In this document: in pieces, positions 55,367 to 64,000 of the stretch
Layout of the letters: every line of letters starts with the position of its first letter
Position numbering within the stretch: position 1 is the stretch's first letter
Origin: Prochlorococcus sp. AG-347-I15
Lineage (GTDB): Bacteria > Cyanobacteriota > Cyanobacteriia > PCC-6307 > Cyanobiaceae
Reading direction: 5' to 3'
Assembly (NCBI GenBank): GCA_003281585.1
Contig: QCBN01000002.1
Coordinates: 1-64,000 of the forward strand
Length of the DNA: 64,000 nt
The notes under the pieces: generated by a model
What the model was told of the DNA's origin: nothing
Seen by the model: the letters and a program-made list of their open reading frames with translations, nothing else
The model's database searches: none
Position numbers and translations under genes: made by a program

Positions 55367-56062
55367 ATGGTCTCAGATATAAATTTTCTATTAGTAGGCA
55401 ATAGTAGGCTTCATTGGGCTAAATATTCTAAAAATCAATCTAAATTCTTCCATACCAAAAAAGAGCAAAATGTTCCCGAAAATATAGATCTTGATCAATT
55501 AATTTGGGCTTCTGTAGGAAAACTACCAAAATTTTTGCTTAAAAAAGAAAATGAAATAAAAACTAAAGATATCCAATTATCAAATCTTCCTGATTATTTT
55601 GGAGTTGATAGAGCTCTTGCCTGTATTGCCGCTTTAAAAATTATTGAAAACCCTTTCAAAAAAAATTTACTAATTGCAGATTTTGGAACAGTATTATCAA
55701 TAACAAAATTGAATTCAAATGGATCTATTATTGGAGGCCAACTCCTTCCAGGTTTTCTTACACAATTAAAATCAATGGAACAAAATACAAAAAATCTTAA
55801 AGTTCCAAAAAAATATGATATTCCAATCAAAGATTTTTTAATTAATACAGAAGAAGCAATCTTAAAAGGAGTAATCAACTCTCTTACTGGCGTGATTAAT
55901 AGTTTATTTAATCCCGAAAAGGATATTTTAATAATTTGCGGAGGAGACTCTCAATTACTCACAAAATCTCTAAAAACTAAAAAAGAAAATATTATCAATG
56001 CTCCTAATTTAGTTATGGAGGGGATGATTATTCACCACCTATCCATAAAAAAATTAGCTTAA
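55367..56062 (+). CDS. coaX: Type III pantothenate kinase
   Basis: First step of CoA synthesis. It shows GNSRLHWAKY near the start, VDRALACIAAL, ADFGTVLSITKLNSNG, GGQLLPGF and the C-terminal ICGGDSQLL, in CoaX order. The Asp usually found three residues before the Asn of DxGN is not visible (the segment reads FLLVGNS), which seems a cyanobacterial feature rather than decay. The 231 residues are slightly short. It overlaps the convergent bcp end by 9 bp. Confidence 0.83.
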   Translation: MVSDINFLLVGNSRLHWAKYSKNQSKFFHTKKEQNVPENIDLDQLIWASVGKLPKFLLKKENEIKTKDIQLSNLPDYFGVDRALACIAALKIIENPFKKNLLIADFGTVLSITKLNSNGSIIGGQLLPGFLTQLKSMEQNTKNLKVPKKYDIPIKDFLINTEEAILKGVINSLTGVINSLFNPEKDILIICGGDSQLLTKSLKTKKENIINAPNLVMEGMIIHHLSIKKLA

Positions 56063-56521
56063 CCCAAGGTCTGCAATTATATGATCAGCCATTATTGCAG
56101 CTTTTACCTTTAAGTAAATTTTTTCGATGTTACCTTCAGTATCAATTAAAAAAGTATTTCTCATCATTCCCATATATTCTTTTCCCATGAATTTTTTCAA
56201 TCCATAGCTATCGTAATCAGAAGAAACTTTGAAAGGTTCAGGATCAGTTAAAAGAATAAAAGGTAAATTAAATTTTTCTATAAACTTCTGATGAGAGGAT
56301 GCATTATCTTTACTAATACCAAGTACAACTAGATTATTTTTTTGGAGTAAATCCCAATTCTCTTTAAAATTACATGCTTCTTTAGTACATCCTGGAGTAT
56401 TATCTTTTGGATAAAAATATAGTATTATTCTTTTACCTTTAAAATCACTAAGAGAAACTTCTTTCTCAAAAGAATCTTTTAATTTAAATTCTGGTGCTTT
56501 GTCGCCAACCTTAAGAGCCAT
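56054..56521 (-). CDS. bcp: Peroxiredoxin, Bcp/PrxQ type
   Basis: Thioredoxin-dependent peroxide reductase. From ATG 56521 it is 155 residues with peroxidatic Cys45 (TPGCTKEAC) and resolving Cys50, the typical Prx-Q spacing. FYPKDNTPG and GMMRNTFLID are also family marks. The start at 56557 would add an unconserved N-terminus reaching into the divergent pseudogene start. Its ATG and the pseudogene ATG are 12 bp apart. Confidence 0.9.
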   Translation of the reverse strand: MALKVGDKAPEFKLKDSFEKEVSLSDFKGKRIILYFYPKDNTPGCTKEACNFKENWDLLQKNNLVVLGISKDNASSHQKFIEKFNLPFILLTDPEPFKVSSDYDSYGLKKFMGKEYMGMMRNTFLIDTEGNIEKIYLKVKAAIMADHIIADLGLS

Positions 56522-56533
56522 TGAAATTATTAA

Positions 56534-57172
56534 ATGAGTATTAATATAAAATACCAAAAAATTGGTTTTATGAGATTAAAGGTGTGCAAGATGTCGCAAC
56601 TAAAGAAGAAATTAAAACTGCAAAAAACCTAACAAATTCAAGATCAAAGATTTTCTTAGAAACAAGAGCTTATTTGCGACAATCACTTTCAACACTTTTT
56701 GATTTAGCCCCCTAGAAATTCCAATTAATGCTCAAACTGGAGAACCCCCAAGTTTACCCTATGGCATAGGATATATTAGTTTAAGTCATTGAAAGATGCC
56801 ATCACTATAGTCTGGCATAAAGGCAAAATAGGGATTGATATTGAGAGAACAAATAGAGATTTTAACCATATAAAATTTGCAAAAATATATTTTTTATACC
56901 AATAAATCAAACCATCATAATTCTTTAACAAAAAATATGATGTTAAATCAATAGTGTGCTGTTGAAGAGGCTATAAAATGGGATCATGGAAAAATAGCTA
57001 AAGACATTAAACAGTGGCAATTTTTTGAAAAGCCTAAAGAGTTAATTTATAAGAAAAATATATACATTTATTTTATTAACAGATTAACTCCCATAATTAG
57101 ACTATCACTTTAGCCTACGAAGAAAGAACTTCTTTTGATCCTGAGATTATTTGTTGTTCGAAAAATTTTTAA
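56534..57172 (+). pseudogene. 4'-phosphopantetheinyl transferase (Sfp/HetI family), frameshifted
   Basis: Reading across frames reconstructs an Sfp-type protein. The pieces, in order, are: an ATG-led start (56534); TRAYLRQSLSTLFDLAP; then IPINAQTGEPPSLPYGIGYI with SLSH; then KDAITIVWHKGKIGIDIER and FNHIKFAKIYF; then AVEEAIKWDHGKIAKDIKQW (the KEA..K-type metal and CoA block); and LAYEERTSFDPE near the end. Breaks occur in the A-run near 56545-56555, the C-run at 56707-56712 (ending in TAG 56713), after SLSH near 56793 (TG instead of TGN), near 56902-56955, and near TAG about 57113. Several independent breaks argue for true loss, not one sequencing error. It ends 4 bp inside the rarA end. Confidence 0.85.
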
Positions 57173-58458
57173 TTTTCTTTTCTTCTAAGCAGTTCTTCAT
57201 ATTTAGTTTTTTCCCATCCATTATTATTTGGTTCCCATATTTTTAAACCTCTTAAAGATTTAGGAAGATATTCTTGTACGACCCAATTACTTGGATAATT
57301 ATGAGGATTTACATAACTATTAGAATTATTTTTTAAATGAAGTGGAACGTCAAAAGCATTGGTAGATTTGATTGTTTCAATTGCTTTAAAAATACTTTTC
57401 GTACTATTACTTTTTGGAGAAATAGCTAAATATAAAGAAGCCTGCGTTAAAAAATATACTCCTTCTGGAACACCAACTCTATCAAAAGCATTACAACAGG
57501 ATTGTACAACTACTATGGCATTAGGATCAGCTATTCCAATATCTTCACTGGCAGATATAAGTAGTCTTCTAAAAATAAAATTAGGATCTTCACCAGCCTC
57601 CAGCATATTCGCAAGCCAGAATAAAGTTGCATCTGGATCAGAACCTCTTATGGACTTGATAAAGGCACTTATTACATCGTAGTGATTTTGACCATTTTTA
57701 TCGTAAACAATATTTTTCTTTTGTAGTGCATCCTCTGCTATTGAGAGATTAATGTTGATTTCTTTATCATCATTTTCAGCAGTTGTTTCTATGGCCATCT
57801 CTAGCGCATTGATTAATGTTCTTGCATCTCCACCAGAAAATTTAATTAAATGACTTATAGCATCTTGAGTTAAATAAACCTTTTTTGAATCTTTTTGCTT
57901 TGAATAGTGAGTAATGACTTTTTGTATTATTTTCTGCAAATCATTTTCTGCTAAAGGAAGTAATGTAAAAATACGAGACCTACTAACAAGCGCTTTATTA
58001 ACAGCAAAGAAAGGGTTTTCAGTTGTAGCACCAATAAAAGTTATAGTTCCATTTTCTATTGAAGGTAATAAAGCATCTTGCTGAACTGATGTAAATCTAT
58101 GAACCTCATCAATAAATAAAATTGTTTTTCTTTTTGAATTTATTAATCTATCTTTTGCATTAGCGATTTCATTTCTTAATTCTTTAACACTTGATAATAC
58201 TGCATTTAACTTAATTAATTTTGAACGCGTATTAAAAGAAATAATTTCAATTAGAGTAGTTTTTCCAACACCCGGAGGGCCATGAAAAATAAAATTACTA
58301 ATCCTATCGTTTAATATTGCACTTCTTAAAAGCGAATTCTCATTCAGGATTGGTTGTTGACCAAAAAAGTCTTCCAAATTCTTTGGTCTTAATTTATCTG
58401 CCAAAGGTGCAATTTTTTCTGTTTGAGAATAATTAGTAAATAAATTTTCTGAATGCAT
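57169..58458 (-). CDS. rarA: Replication-associated recombination ATPase RarA (MgsA)
   Basis: AAA+ protein related to clamp loaders and human WRNIP1, acting at stalled forks. Walker A is GPPGVGKTT (residues 60-68) and Walker B TILFIDEVHRF. Sensor regions are FIGATTENPFF and LIKFSGGDARTLINALE. The C-terminal MgsA domain has SDPDATLFWLANMLEAGEDP and YNYPH-like YVNPHNYPSNWV. The 429 residues are normal. It shares 4 bp with the pseudogene end. Confidence 0.92.
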   Translation of the reverse strand: MHSENLFTNYSQTEKIAPLADKLRPKNLEDFFGQQPILNENSLLRSAILNDRISNFIFHGPPGVGKTTLIEIISFNTRSKLIKLNAVLSSVKELRNEIANAKDRLINSKRKTILFIDEVHRFTSVQQDALLPSIENGTITFIGATTENPFFAVNKALVSRSRIFTLLPLAENDLQKIIQKVITHYSKQKDSKKVYLTQDAISHLIKFSGGDARTLINALEMAIETTAENDDKEININLSIAEDALQKKNIVYDKNGQNHYDVISAFIKSIRGSDPDATLFWLANMLEAGEDPNFIFRRLLISASEDIGIADPNAIVVVQSCCNAFDRVGVPEGVYFLTQASLYLAISPKSNSTKSIFKAIETIKSTNAFDVPLHLKNNSNSYVNPHNYPSNWVVQEYLPKSLRGLKIWEPNNNGWEKTKYEELLRRKEN

Positions 58459-58491
58459 ACAAATAAAATCAAAAAATCATTACTTTCAATT

Positions 58492-60129
58492 CTATGTAAT
58501 TACTGTAGGAGTTTCCATTTGAGTAAGTTTTGAAATGTTCAATAAAGCATCTAAATCATCTATTAGAGGTTTCAAAGCGATCTGAGGATTTAACGAAAGA
58601 TTCTTTTGAGGATCGAAAAATTTCTCAAAGTAAAGTCTTAATGTTGCTCCCTTAGTTCCAGTTCCAGAAAGGCGCACAATTACTCGAGAATTATCATCCA
58701 GGACAAATCTTAAACCTTGATTTTCACTTATGGAATTATCAACAGGATCTAAATATGAAAAGTTATCTGCAACTTTAACTAAATGACCAGCAAAACTATT
58801 TCCTTTTAAATTTTCTAGCATAGAAGTTAGATTACCAAAGATTTGATTAGCAATATTTGAGGGGATTGCCTCATAATCATGTCTTGAATAATAATTCCTA
58901 CCAAATTGTTTCCAATGATTCTGCATCAAATCACTTACCGAACATTTTTTCTCAGCTAAAACTTGTAACCAATACAAAACTGCCCATAGTCCATCTTTCT
59001 CTCTCACATGATTACTACCTGTTCCAAAACTTTCTTCTCCACATAAAGTAATTAAATTAGAATCTAAAAGATTTCCAAAAAACTTCCAGCCAGTAGGTGT
59101 CTCGAAACAAGGTATATTTAATGCTCGAGCGACATTATCAACCGCTGAGCTGGTTGGCATGGATCGTGCCACACCTGTAATACCATCTTTATAACCAGGG
59201 ACACATTTTGTATTAGCAGTGATAACTGCAAGGCTATCACTAGGATTTACAAAACATCCACTGCCTAAAATCATATTCCTATCTCCATCTCCGTCGCATG
59301 CAGCACCAAAACTATAAGATTTTTTATTTAATAACAAATCAGCCAAGTGGGATGCGTAAGTAAGATTAGGATCAGGATGTAAACCTCCAAAATCTTTTAA
59401 CGGGTTACCATTCATGACACAATCAGGTGCAAGACCCATTTTTTCAACAAAAATATTTTTTGCATATGGACCTGTAACCGCATTCATTGCATCAAAGATT
59501 AACGAGAAGTCATTTTTTAAAAAATCACTAATTTGATCAAAGTCAAAAATGTTCTCCATCAAATTAGAATAATCTGTTAGTCCATCAATAATTTCTAAGG
59601 TAGTTTCTTCATAATGATAAGTTCCATATTCACTAAAATCAGGTAATTGAGTTTTACAAATTTTATAACTAGTTAGTAATTTTGAAGCCTTAAAAATCTT
59701 ATTAGTAATTATCTCAGGAGCTGGGCCACCATTAGAAATATTCAATTTCACTCCAAAGTCGCCATCAATCCCACCAGGATTATGGCTTGCAGAAAGAATA
59801 ATTCCACCAATAGCATTTTCTTTTCTAATTAAATGTGATGTCGCAGGAGTAGATAATAAACCGTATTTTGGAACAATAACCTTTTGAACTTTATGAGCAA
59901 TGCATATTTGGACAATTTTTTCTATTGCTTCAATATTTCCATATCTGCCATCACCACCAACTACTAATGATGAACCTTTTAAATCTTCTAATGATTGTAA
60001 GATTGCTTCAATAAAAACTTCTAGATAATGTTCTTCCTGAAATTTTAAAGTACTTTTTCTTAATCCAGAGGTGCCTGGTTTTTGATCTAGAAAAGGAGAA
60101 TTGATATTAATTACACTAACTTGATTCAT
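58492..60129 (-). CDS. pgm: Phosphoglucomutase (alpha-D-glucose)
   Basis: Interconverts glucose 1- and 6-phosphate, linking glycogen and sugar metabolism. The phosphoserine is Ser115 in LSASHNPGG. The metal loop is GDGDGDRN-like (CDGDGDRNMI, about 280), sugar-binding is LCGEESFGTGS, and the phosphate-binding end is VRLSGTGTKGATLRLY. The length of 545 residues is right for the eukaryote-like bacterial PGM. It is 33 bp from rarA on the same strand. Confidence 0.93.
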   Translation of the reverse strand: MNQVSVININSPFLDQKPGTSGLRKSTLKFQEEHYLEVFIEAILQSLEDLKGSSLVVGGDGRYGNIEAIEKIVQICIAHKVQKVIVPKYGLLSTPATSHLIRKENAIGGIILSASHNPGGIDGDFGVKLNISNGGPAPEIITNKIFKASKLLTSYKICKTQLPDFSEYGTYHYEETTLEIIDGLTDYSNLMENIFDFDQISDFLKNDFSLIFDAMNAVTGPYAKNIFVEKMGLAPDCVMNGNPLKDFGGLHPDPNLTYASHLADLLLNKKSYSFGAACDGDGDRNMILGSGCFVNPSDSLAVITANTKCVPGYKDGITGVARSMPTSSAVDNVARALNIPCFETPTGWKFFGNLLDSNLITLCGEESFGTGSNHVREKDGLWAVLYWLQVLAEKKCSVSDLMQNHWKQFGRNYYSRHDYEAIPSNIANQIFGNLTSMLENLKGNSFAGHLVKVADNFSYLDPVDNSISENQGLRFVLDDNSRVIVRLSGTGTKGATLRLYFEKFFDPQKNLSLNPQIALKPLIDDLDALLNISKLTQMETPTVIT

Positions 60130-60161
60130 ATTTTTAAGAAACTTCCAAAAATCTAACTAAA

Positions 60162-60332
60162 TTAATGAGGCATTTCGGAAGTTCTTAACATAGCGATAAA
60201 CCATAATGAAGAAATTAATAATGCACTAAGAATTCCATAGTTAACACCAAATTTAGAAATTGTAATTGGAACTATTAGTGGAAACGTTAATGCCCCAAAC
60301 AGTGGAGTAAAAGCTACAATTTTTTTCAGCAT
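60162..60332 (-). CDS. Small membrane protein (56 residues)
   Basis: Found by reading the gap. It has two short hydrophobic helices (about residues 5-24 and 30-49) and a tail RTSEMPH. The composition FTPLFGALTFPLIVPIT is strongly membrane-like. The start ATG at 60332 lies 12 bp after the DUF4912-like stop, so it is probably co-transcribed. No family is recognised. Confidence 0.6.
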   Translation of the reverse strand: MLKKIVAFTPLFGALTFPLIVPITISKFGVNYGILSALLISSLWFIAMLRTSEMPH

Positions 60333-60344
60333 TAATTTAATTTA

Positions 60345-61445
60345 TTAAAACCATTCAGTCTCAGCATTATCTTTTTCATTAGTATCGTCAAGTGGTGTAG
60401 TTCTATCAAATTTCAATGATATACTTTTTTCTTGCTCACCAGATACATCAACAGCTTTAATATCATATTTTTGAGTCCCGTCTCTAAATGGAACTTGAAT
60501 TCTAAAAGTGCCATCTGCAGCAAGAGGTACATCTTCTCCACCTATTGTCAGTTTTGCAGAAGGCTCTGTAGCTCCATAAACAATTAATTCAGCATCAGCG
60601 ACTAGCCAAAAAGATCTATTTTTAACAATTCCACTTCCAGAATCATTTAAGCCTGATGACCATTTACCAGCACCTGAATCAGTAAGACTATCACTGAGAT
60701 TTGTTGAATTTACATTTTCCATAAATTCTTCAGAACCAACTTTTCTTCTGAGAGGAATGTTAGTTGCTGCTTGGTATAACCTTTCATGTATACCATTATG
60801 TTCTGAAACAAATGGATTAGAAATATCTGGGATTGACTCAGAAGTAGAATCTAAATTAAAAGGTACAAATTTATCAAGAATTTGCTCAGAGGGATGAGAC
60901 CCAGGAACATGGCTTATCGAAGAAAATGCCAATGACATCCAGTTAAAACCATACTTGTAACCTAATTCAACTTTATAGTCTCTATCTGCAAGAGGGATTG
61001 GCAAGTACCACTCAGTACTATAACTATCAACTGCTATCTCCCTTAGTGTTCCTTGATTCAAATTGCTTCCTTCAGAACCAGATGCATCAAATAATCGTAA
61101 ACATAATTTATTGGCTCCCAAAGATTGTGCTTTTTCTCTATCTGCATCAGAAATCTGCCAAAAAACATAAGCCCAATCTGGATCCCGGGGTAGGAAAACT
61201 ACATTTGTTTTAACTTCTTGACTGCTATTGAGAGTATTGGACTCAAAAGTTTCTTCAGGTTTTAACTTTGGAGGCGTGGTATATGTTTTTTTTGTAGATT
61301 TTTCTTGATATTTGAGAATTAAGTCAACTAAAACAGCTTTTGTTTTGCGACTATATAACGGAACCGATAACTTACTTGCTTCTTGACGTAATTGTCTGAG
61401 GGTTAGTGAGAGTAATTGATCTTTATTCATGATCCCATCAGCCAC
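60345..61445 (-). CDS. DUF4912-like protein
   Basis: 366 residues. The N-terminus is a SAP/Rho-N-like helix pair (LSLTLRQLRQEASKLSVPLYSRKTKAVLVDLIL). After a linker, the DUF4912 core follows (about residues 78-190: FLPRDPDWAYVFWQISDADRE). The C-terminus has an Ig-like beta unit (about 280-350: IVYGATEPSAKLTIGGEDVPL, FRIQVPFRDG). It has no signal peptide and its role is unknown. The GTG start has a GGAG upstream; ATG 61430 is the alternative. Confidence 0.78.
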   Translation of the reverse strand: MADGIMNKDQLLSLTLRQLRQEASKLSVPLYSRKTKAVLVDLILKYQEKSTKKTYTTPPKLKPEETFESNTLNSSQEVKTNVVFLPRDPDWAYVFWQISDADREKAQSLGANKLCLRLFDASGSEGSNLNQGTLREIAVDSYSTEWYLPIPLADRDYKVELGYKYGFNWMSLAFSSISHVPGSHPSEQILDKFVPFNLDSTSESIPDISNPFVSEHNGIHERLYQAATNIPLRRKVGSEEFMENVNSTNLSDSLTDSGAGKWSSGLNDSGSGIVKNRSFWLVADAELIVYGATEPSAKLTIGGEDVPLAADGTFRIQVPFRDGTQKYDIKAVDVSGEQEKSISLKFDRTTPLDDTNEKDNAETEWF

Positions 61446-61715
61446 TTTAAATTCTCCGTTTTTGTTTGGGATCAGTATGTTCTTTTTTTTTAGGAATTGT
61501 GTGTCTTTTTGCCCTGTCGTCAGGATCCTCTGACTACTAAAAAAGTTTCAAAATTTATATATCTCTTCAAAACAACTGGTATCAAAGAAAATAATTAATT
61601 TTCAAATCTTTTTTAAATGTAAATTAATTTTCTTTTTTTTTAAATTTTATTACCTGAATTTGTTAACGACTCAACAAAAAATATATTTTTTCTTCGGGAT
61701 CAATTACTAGGAAAT
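61446..61715. other. 270-bp intergenic stretch
   Basis: Lies between the start of the DUF4912-like gene and the stop of the gene at 61716, both on the minus strand. Very AT-rich with long T-runs; it must hold the DUF4912-like promoter. No ORF, hairpin with clear loop or tRNA was found. Confidence 0.4.
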
Positions 61716-62069
61716 TCAGCGTTGTTTAACTAGAAGTACTAAATCATCTATCTCTAAATCCTCAATACTTTTACCTATTTTTCTTGAAAAAGTACTTAAT
61801 TTTTTTGAAGTGGATTCTAACTGCTCATAAAAAAGATCACTAAATTTTTCATCATCAAATTTTTTGGATTGGTTATCACACCATTCTCTCAGAGGATTTT
61901 TATTTTGATATTCATCACTATTATCTGCATAAATAATTTTTAAAATCTGAAGGCAATGAGCGAGGATTCTTAAATAATGTTTCTGCATTATAGGTAGATC
62001 AAAATTATCAATTTCTTGAATAGTTTCTATATTTAATGGGTTAGACAAGGGATCGAGATGATTAGACAT
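61716..62069 (-). CDS. Conserved hypothetical protein
   Basis: Not recognised. 117 residues, helical and acidic, with LPIMQKHYLRILAHCLQILK, NPLREWCDNQSKKFDDEKF, and an end LEIDDLVLLVKQR. No membrane segment. It is divergent from sufB with 95 bp between. In many cyanobacteria the gene in this position is the SufR repressor, but this protein has no helix-turn-helix or Cys cluster like SufR. Confidence 0.65.
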   Translation of the reverse strand: MSNHLDPLSNPLNIETIQEIDNFDLPIMQKHYLRILAHCLQILKIIYADNSDEYQNKNPLREWCDNQSKKFDDEKFSDLFYEQLESTSKKLSTFSRKIGKSIEDLEIDDLVLLVKQR

Positions 62070-62164
62070 TAATTTTTAGTTTTAATAAAGGAAAAAAACA
62101 CAATATTGGGGGTATCTTTCGTTAAAGTATATAAAGCAAATTGTAGTAAGTTATTTTTGATAAC

Positions 62165-63607
62165 ATGGTTAACGAAAATTTAGTTAAAGATGTAGTAAAA
62201 GAGCCTTACAAATATGGTTTCGTTACTGATATTGAAACTGAAAAAATAGCGAAGGGATTAAATGAAGATATCATAAGATTAATTTCACAAAAAAAAGAAG
62301 AGCCAAAATTCCTTCTAGATTTTAGATTAAAGGCCTTTAAAAAATGGCAAAAAATGAAAGAGCCTGATTGGGCAGGATTAGGATATAAAAAAATTGATTA
62401 TCAAGATATTATTTATTACTCTGCTCCTAAGCAAAAAGAGAAAATTTCTAGCTTAGATGAAGTTGATCCAAAACTTCTTGAGACTTTTGACAAATTGGGA
62501 ATACCCCTCACGGAGCAAAAAAAACTCACAAATGTAGCTGTAGATGCTGTCTTTGATAGTGTTTCTATAGCCACAACTTTTAGAGAAGAACTTGCTGAAC
62601 ATGGAGTTATATTTTGTTCAATTAGTGAAGCAGTAAAAAATCATGCGGACTTGATTGAAAAATATTTAGGTACAGTAGTTCCAGCTAGTGATAATTATTT
62701 TGCAGCACTAAATTCTGCTGTTTTTAGTGATGGTTCTTTTGTTTATATCCCAAAAGGTGTTATCTGCCCTATGGATCTATCTTCCTACTTCCGAATTAAT
62801 AGTGGAGATTCAGGACAATTTGAAAGAACACTAATCATTGCTGAAGAATCAAGTTCTGTAAGTTATCTAGAAGGTTGTACAGCTCCAATGTTTGATACAA
62901 ATACCCTACATGCAGCAGTTGTAGAGCTTATAGCATTAGACGACGCCTCAATAAAATACTCAACAGTGCAAAATTGGTATGCTGGTGATGAAGAAGGTAT
63001 TGGCGGAATTTTTAATTTTGTCACCAAGAGAGGGAAATGTTTAGGTAAGAGAAGTAAAATTAGCTGGTCTCAAGTTGAAACAGGGTCTGCAATTACATGG
63101 AAATATCCTAGCTGTCTTCTTTTAGGCGAAGAATCTGTGGGAGAATTTTATTCAGTGGCTCTCACCAATAATCTTCAGCAAGCAGATACCGGCACAAAAA
63201 TGATCCATATTGGTCCTAAGACCAAGTCAACTATTGTTAGCAAAGGTATAAGTGCAGGTAACTCAAAAAATAGCTATAGAGGTCTTGTCAAAATGGGAAC
63301 AAAAGCTACAGGATCAAGAAATTACAGTCAATGTGATTCAATGTTAATAGGGGATCAAGCTTCTGCCAATACATTCCCTTACATCAAGTCTCAACAATCC
63401 AATTCTGAAATTGAGCATGAAGCCAGCACATGTCGAATCTCAGAAGACCAACTTTTTTATCTCCAAAGTAGAGGTATAGAATTTGAGGAGGCAGTATCTA
63501 TGATGGTCAGCGGTTTTTGCAGAGATGTATTTAATCAATTACCTATGGAATTTGCTGCTGAAGCAGATAAGTTACTGTCACTTAAACTGGAGGGATCAGT
63601 AGGTTAA
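62165..63607 (+). CDS. sufB: Fe-S cluster assembly protein SufB
   Basis: Scaffold subunit of the SufBCD complex that builds Fe-S clusters, essential for photosystem I and ferredoxins. The beta-helix core contains [64 protein letters not shown], and the C-terminal EHEAST plus [11 protein letters not shown] block. The length of 480 residues is standard. sufC follows after 21 bp. No CAAC-N6-GTTG (SufR-type) site was found in the 95-bp upstream gap. Confidence 0.95.
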   Translation: MVNENLVKDVVKEPYKYGFVTDIETEKIAKGLNEDIIRLISQKKEEPKFLLDFRLKAFKKWQKMKEPDWAGLGYKKIDYQDIIYYSAPKQKEKISSLDEVDPKLLETFDKLGIPLTEQKKLTNVAVDAVFDSVSIATTFREELAEHGVIFCSISEAVKNHADLIEKYLGTVVPASDNYFAALNSAVFSDGSFVYIPKGVICPMDLSSYFRINSGDSGQFERTLIIAEESSSVSYLEGCTAPMFDTNTLHAAVVELIALDDASIKYSTVQNWYAGDEEGIGGIFNFVTKRGKCLGKRSKISWSQVETGSAITWKYPSCLLLGEESVGEFYSVALTNNLQQADTGTKMIHIGPKTKSTIVSKGISAGNSKNSYRGLVKMGTKATGSRNYSQCDSMLIGDQASANTFPYIKSQQSNSEIEHEASTCRISEDQLFYLQSRGIEFEEAVSMMVSGFCRDVFNQLPMEFAAEADKLLSLKLEGSVG

Positions 63608-63628
63608 TTAATCAATTTCTAAACTGAA

Positions 63629-64000
63629 ATGCAAAGTAAAATGAAAGAATCAGATCCAATTTTAGAAGTTGAAAATCTCTCTGCATCTACTGATAACCTT
63701 CCAATTTTAAAAGGGGTTTCAATTACTGTCTATCCTGGAGAAATCCATGCGATTATGGGGAGAAATGGATGTGGCAAAAGTACTCTTTCGAAAATCATTG
63801 CAGGTCATCCCTCGTATAACATTACAAATGGCGACATAAAATTTTTAGGTGAAAACATCAACTCTTTAGAACCTGAAGAGAGAGCTCAATCAGGAATTTT
63901 TCTTGGTTTTCAATATCCAATTGAGATTCCAGGTGTAAGTAATCTTGAGTTTCTTAGAGTTTCAACTAATGCTAGAAGGAAATTCCTAAACAAAGAAGAA
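63629..64000 (+). CDS. sufC: Fe-S assembly ATPase SufC (partial, runs off the window)
   Basis: The first 124 codons of the SufC ABC ATPase. Walker A is GRNGCGKST, preceded by [13 protein letters not shown]. The SufC-typical [15 protein letters not shown]-loop region is present. Signature and Walker B lie beyond the window. ATG 63629 or ATG 63641 may be the start. It is 21 bp after sufB, in the same operon; sufD and sufS would be expected next. Confidence 0.92.
   Translation, partial: MQSKMKESDPILEVENLSASTDNLPILKGVSITVYPGEIHAIMGRNGCGKSTLSKIIAGHPSYNITNGDIKFLGENINSLEPEERAQSGIFLGFQYPIEIPGVSNLEFLRVSTNARRKFLNKEE

Overview
The window looks like chromosomal DNA of a picocyanobacterium, most likely a high-light-adapted Prochlorococcus. 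The DNA is strongly AT-rich, genes are packed with tiny gaps or 1-14 bp overlaps, and photosynthetic marker genes are everywhere: the two-step plant-type carotene desaturation enzymes (pds, zds), phytoene synthase, Ycf3, Ycf34, a Ycf33-like protein, NdhO, a CRR7-like protein, a one-helix high-light-inducible protein, a PetL candidate, RpaA and RpaB. The strain cannot be named from sequence reading alone. Almost everything is core housekeeping. Nothing resembles CRISPR, an insertion sequence or rRNA, and only one tRNA (Asn) was found.

Layout. 0-2.4 kb: pds-crtB. 2.4-9.8 kb: RRM protein, cca, ycf34-tsaB, then the convergent lipid operon rpaB-plsX-fabH-fabD-plsC, headed by a photosynthesis response regulator. 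9.9-16.6 kb: radA, ycf3, copper ATPase-tmk-holB, rpaA. 16.6-18.7 kb: the only accessory-looking stretch. It lies beside tRNA-Asn and carries a degenerate second copy of the tRNA 3' end and its terminator, a 16-bp palindrome, repeated GACGAATA and TGTTCT words, and two small orphan genes. 18.7-30.7 kb: an ABC ATPase, cysK, a J-domain protein, ndhO, an epimerase, a glycosyltransferase-like protein, a SufA/IscA protein, zds, hemD, rbfA, GST-like and aroK genes. 30.7-44 kb: a tandem PTPS/QueD protein, a RibD-like reductase, a FemAB-like acyltransferase, rimO, a VKOR-thioredoxin fusion, nadB, a PDZ-radical SAM protein, a TolC-like channel, an IMPase and a YihY protein. 44-54.6 kb: hli, an HtrA protease, an ABC-F protein, a ribbon-helix-helix-like regulator, and a KtrA-KtrB-SLC13 ion transport operon, then NDH-2. 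54.6-64 kb: cysH, coaX, bcp, a frameshifted phosphopantetheinyl transferase pseudogene, rarA, pgm, a DUF4912 protein, sufB and the start of sufC.

How the genes fit together. Carotenoid genes supply photoprotective pigment. RpaA and RpaB are the two main light- and clock-responsive regulators. The plsX-fabH-fabD-plsC genes link fatty-acid initiation to phospholipid assembly. cysK and cysH serve sulfur assimilation, while sufB, sufC and the A-type carrier serve Fe-S assembly. Four genes below 60 codons were recovered by reading the gaps: petL-like 33987-34079, hli 44023-44169, and membrane proteins at 48166-48342 and 60162-60332.

Most interesting points: (1) the tRNA-Asn-linked footprint of an integrative element with att-like repeats and no recombinase; (2) a freshly decayed Sfp-type phosphopantetheinyl transferase in a genome that still needs carrier-protein activation; (3) a PlsX whose extra N-terminus contains four perfect-length tandem 11-mers resembling lipid-surface-binding helices; (4) a tandem QueD-like fusion whose first half has lost a catalytic His.
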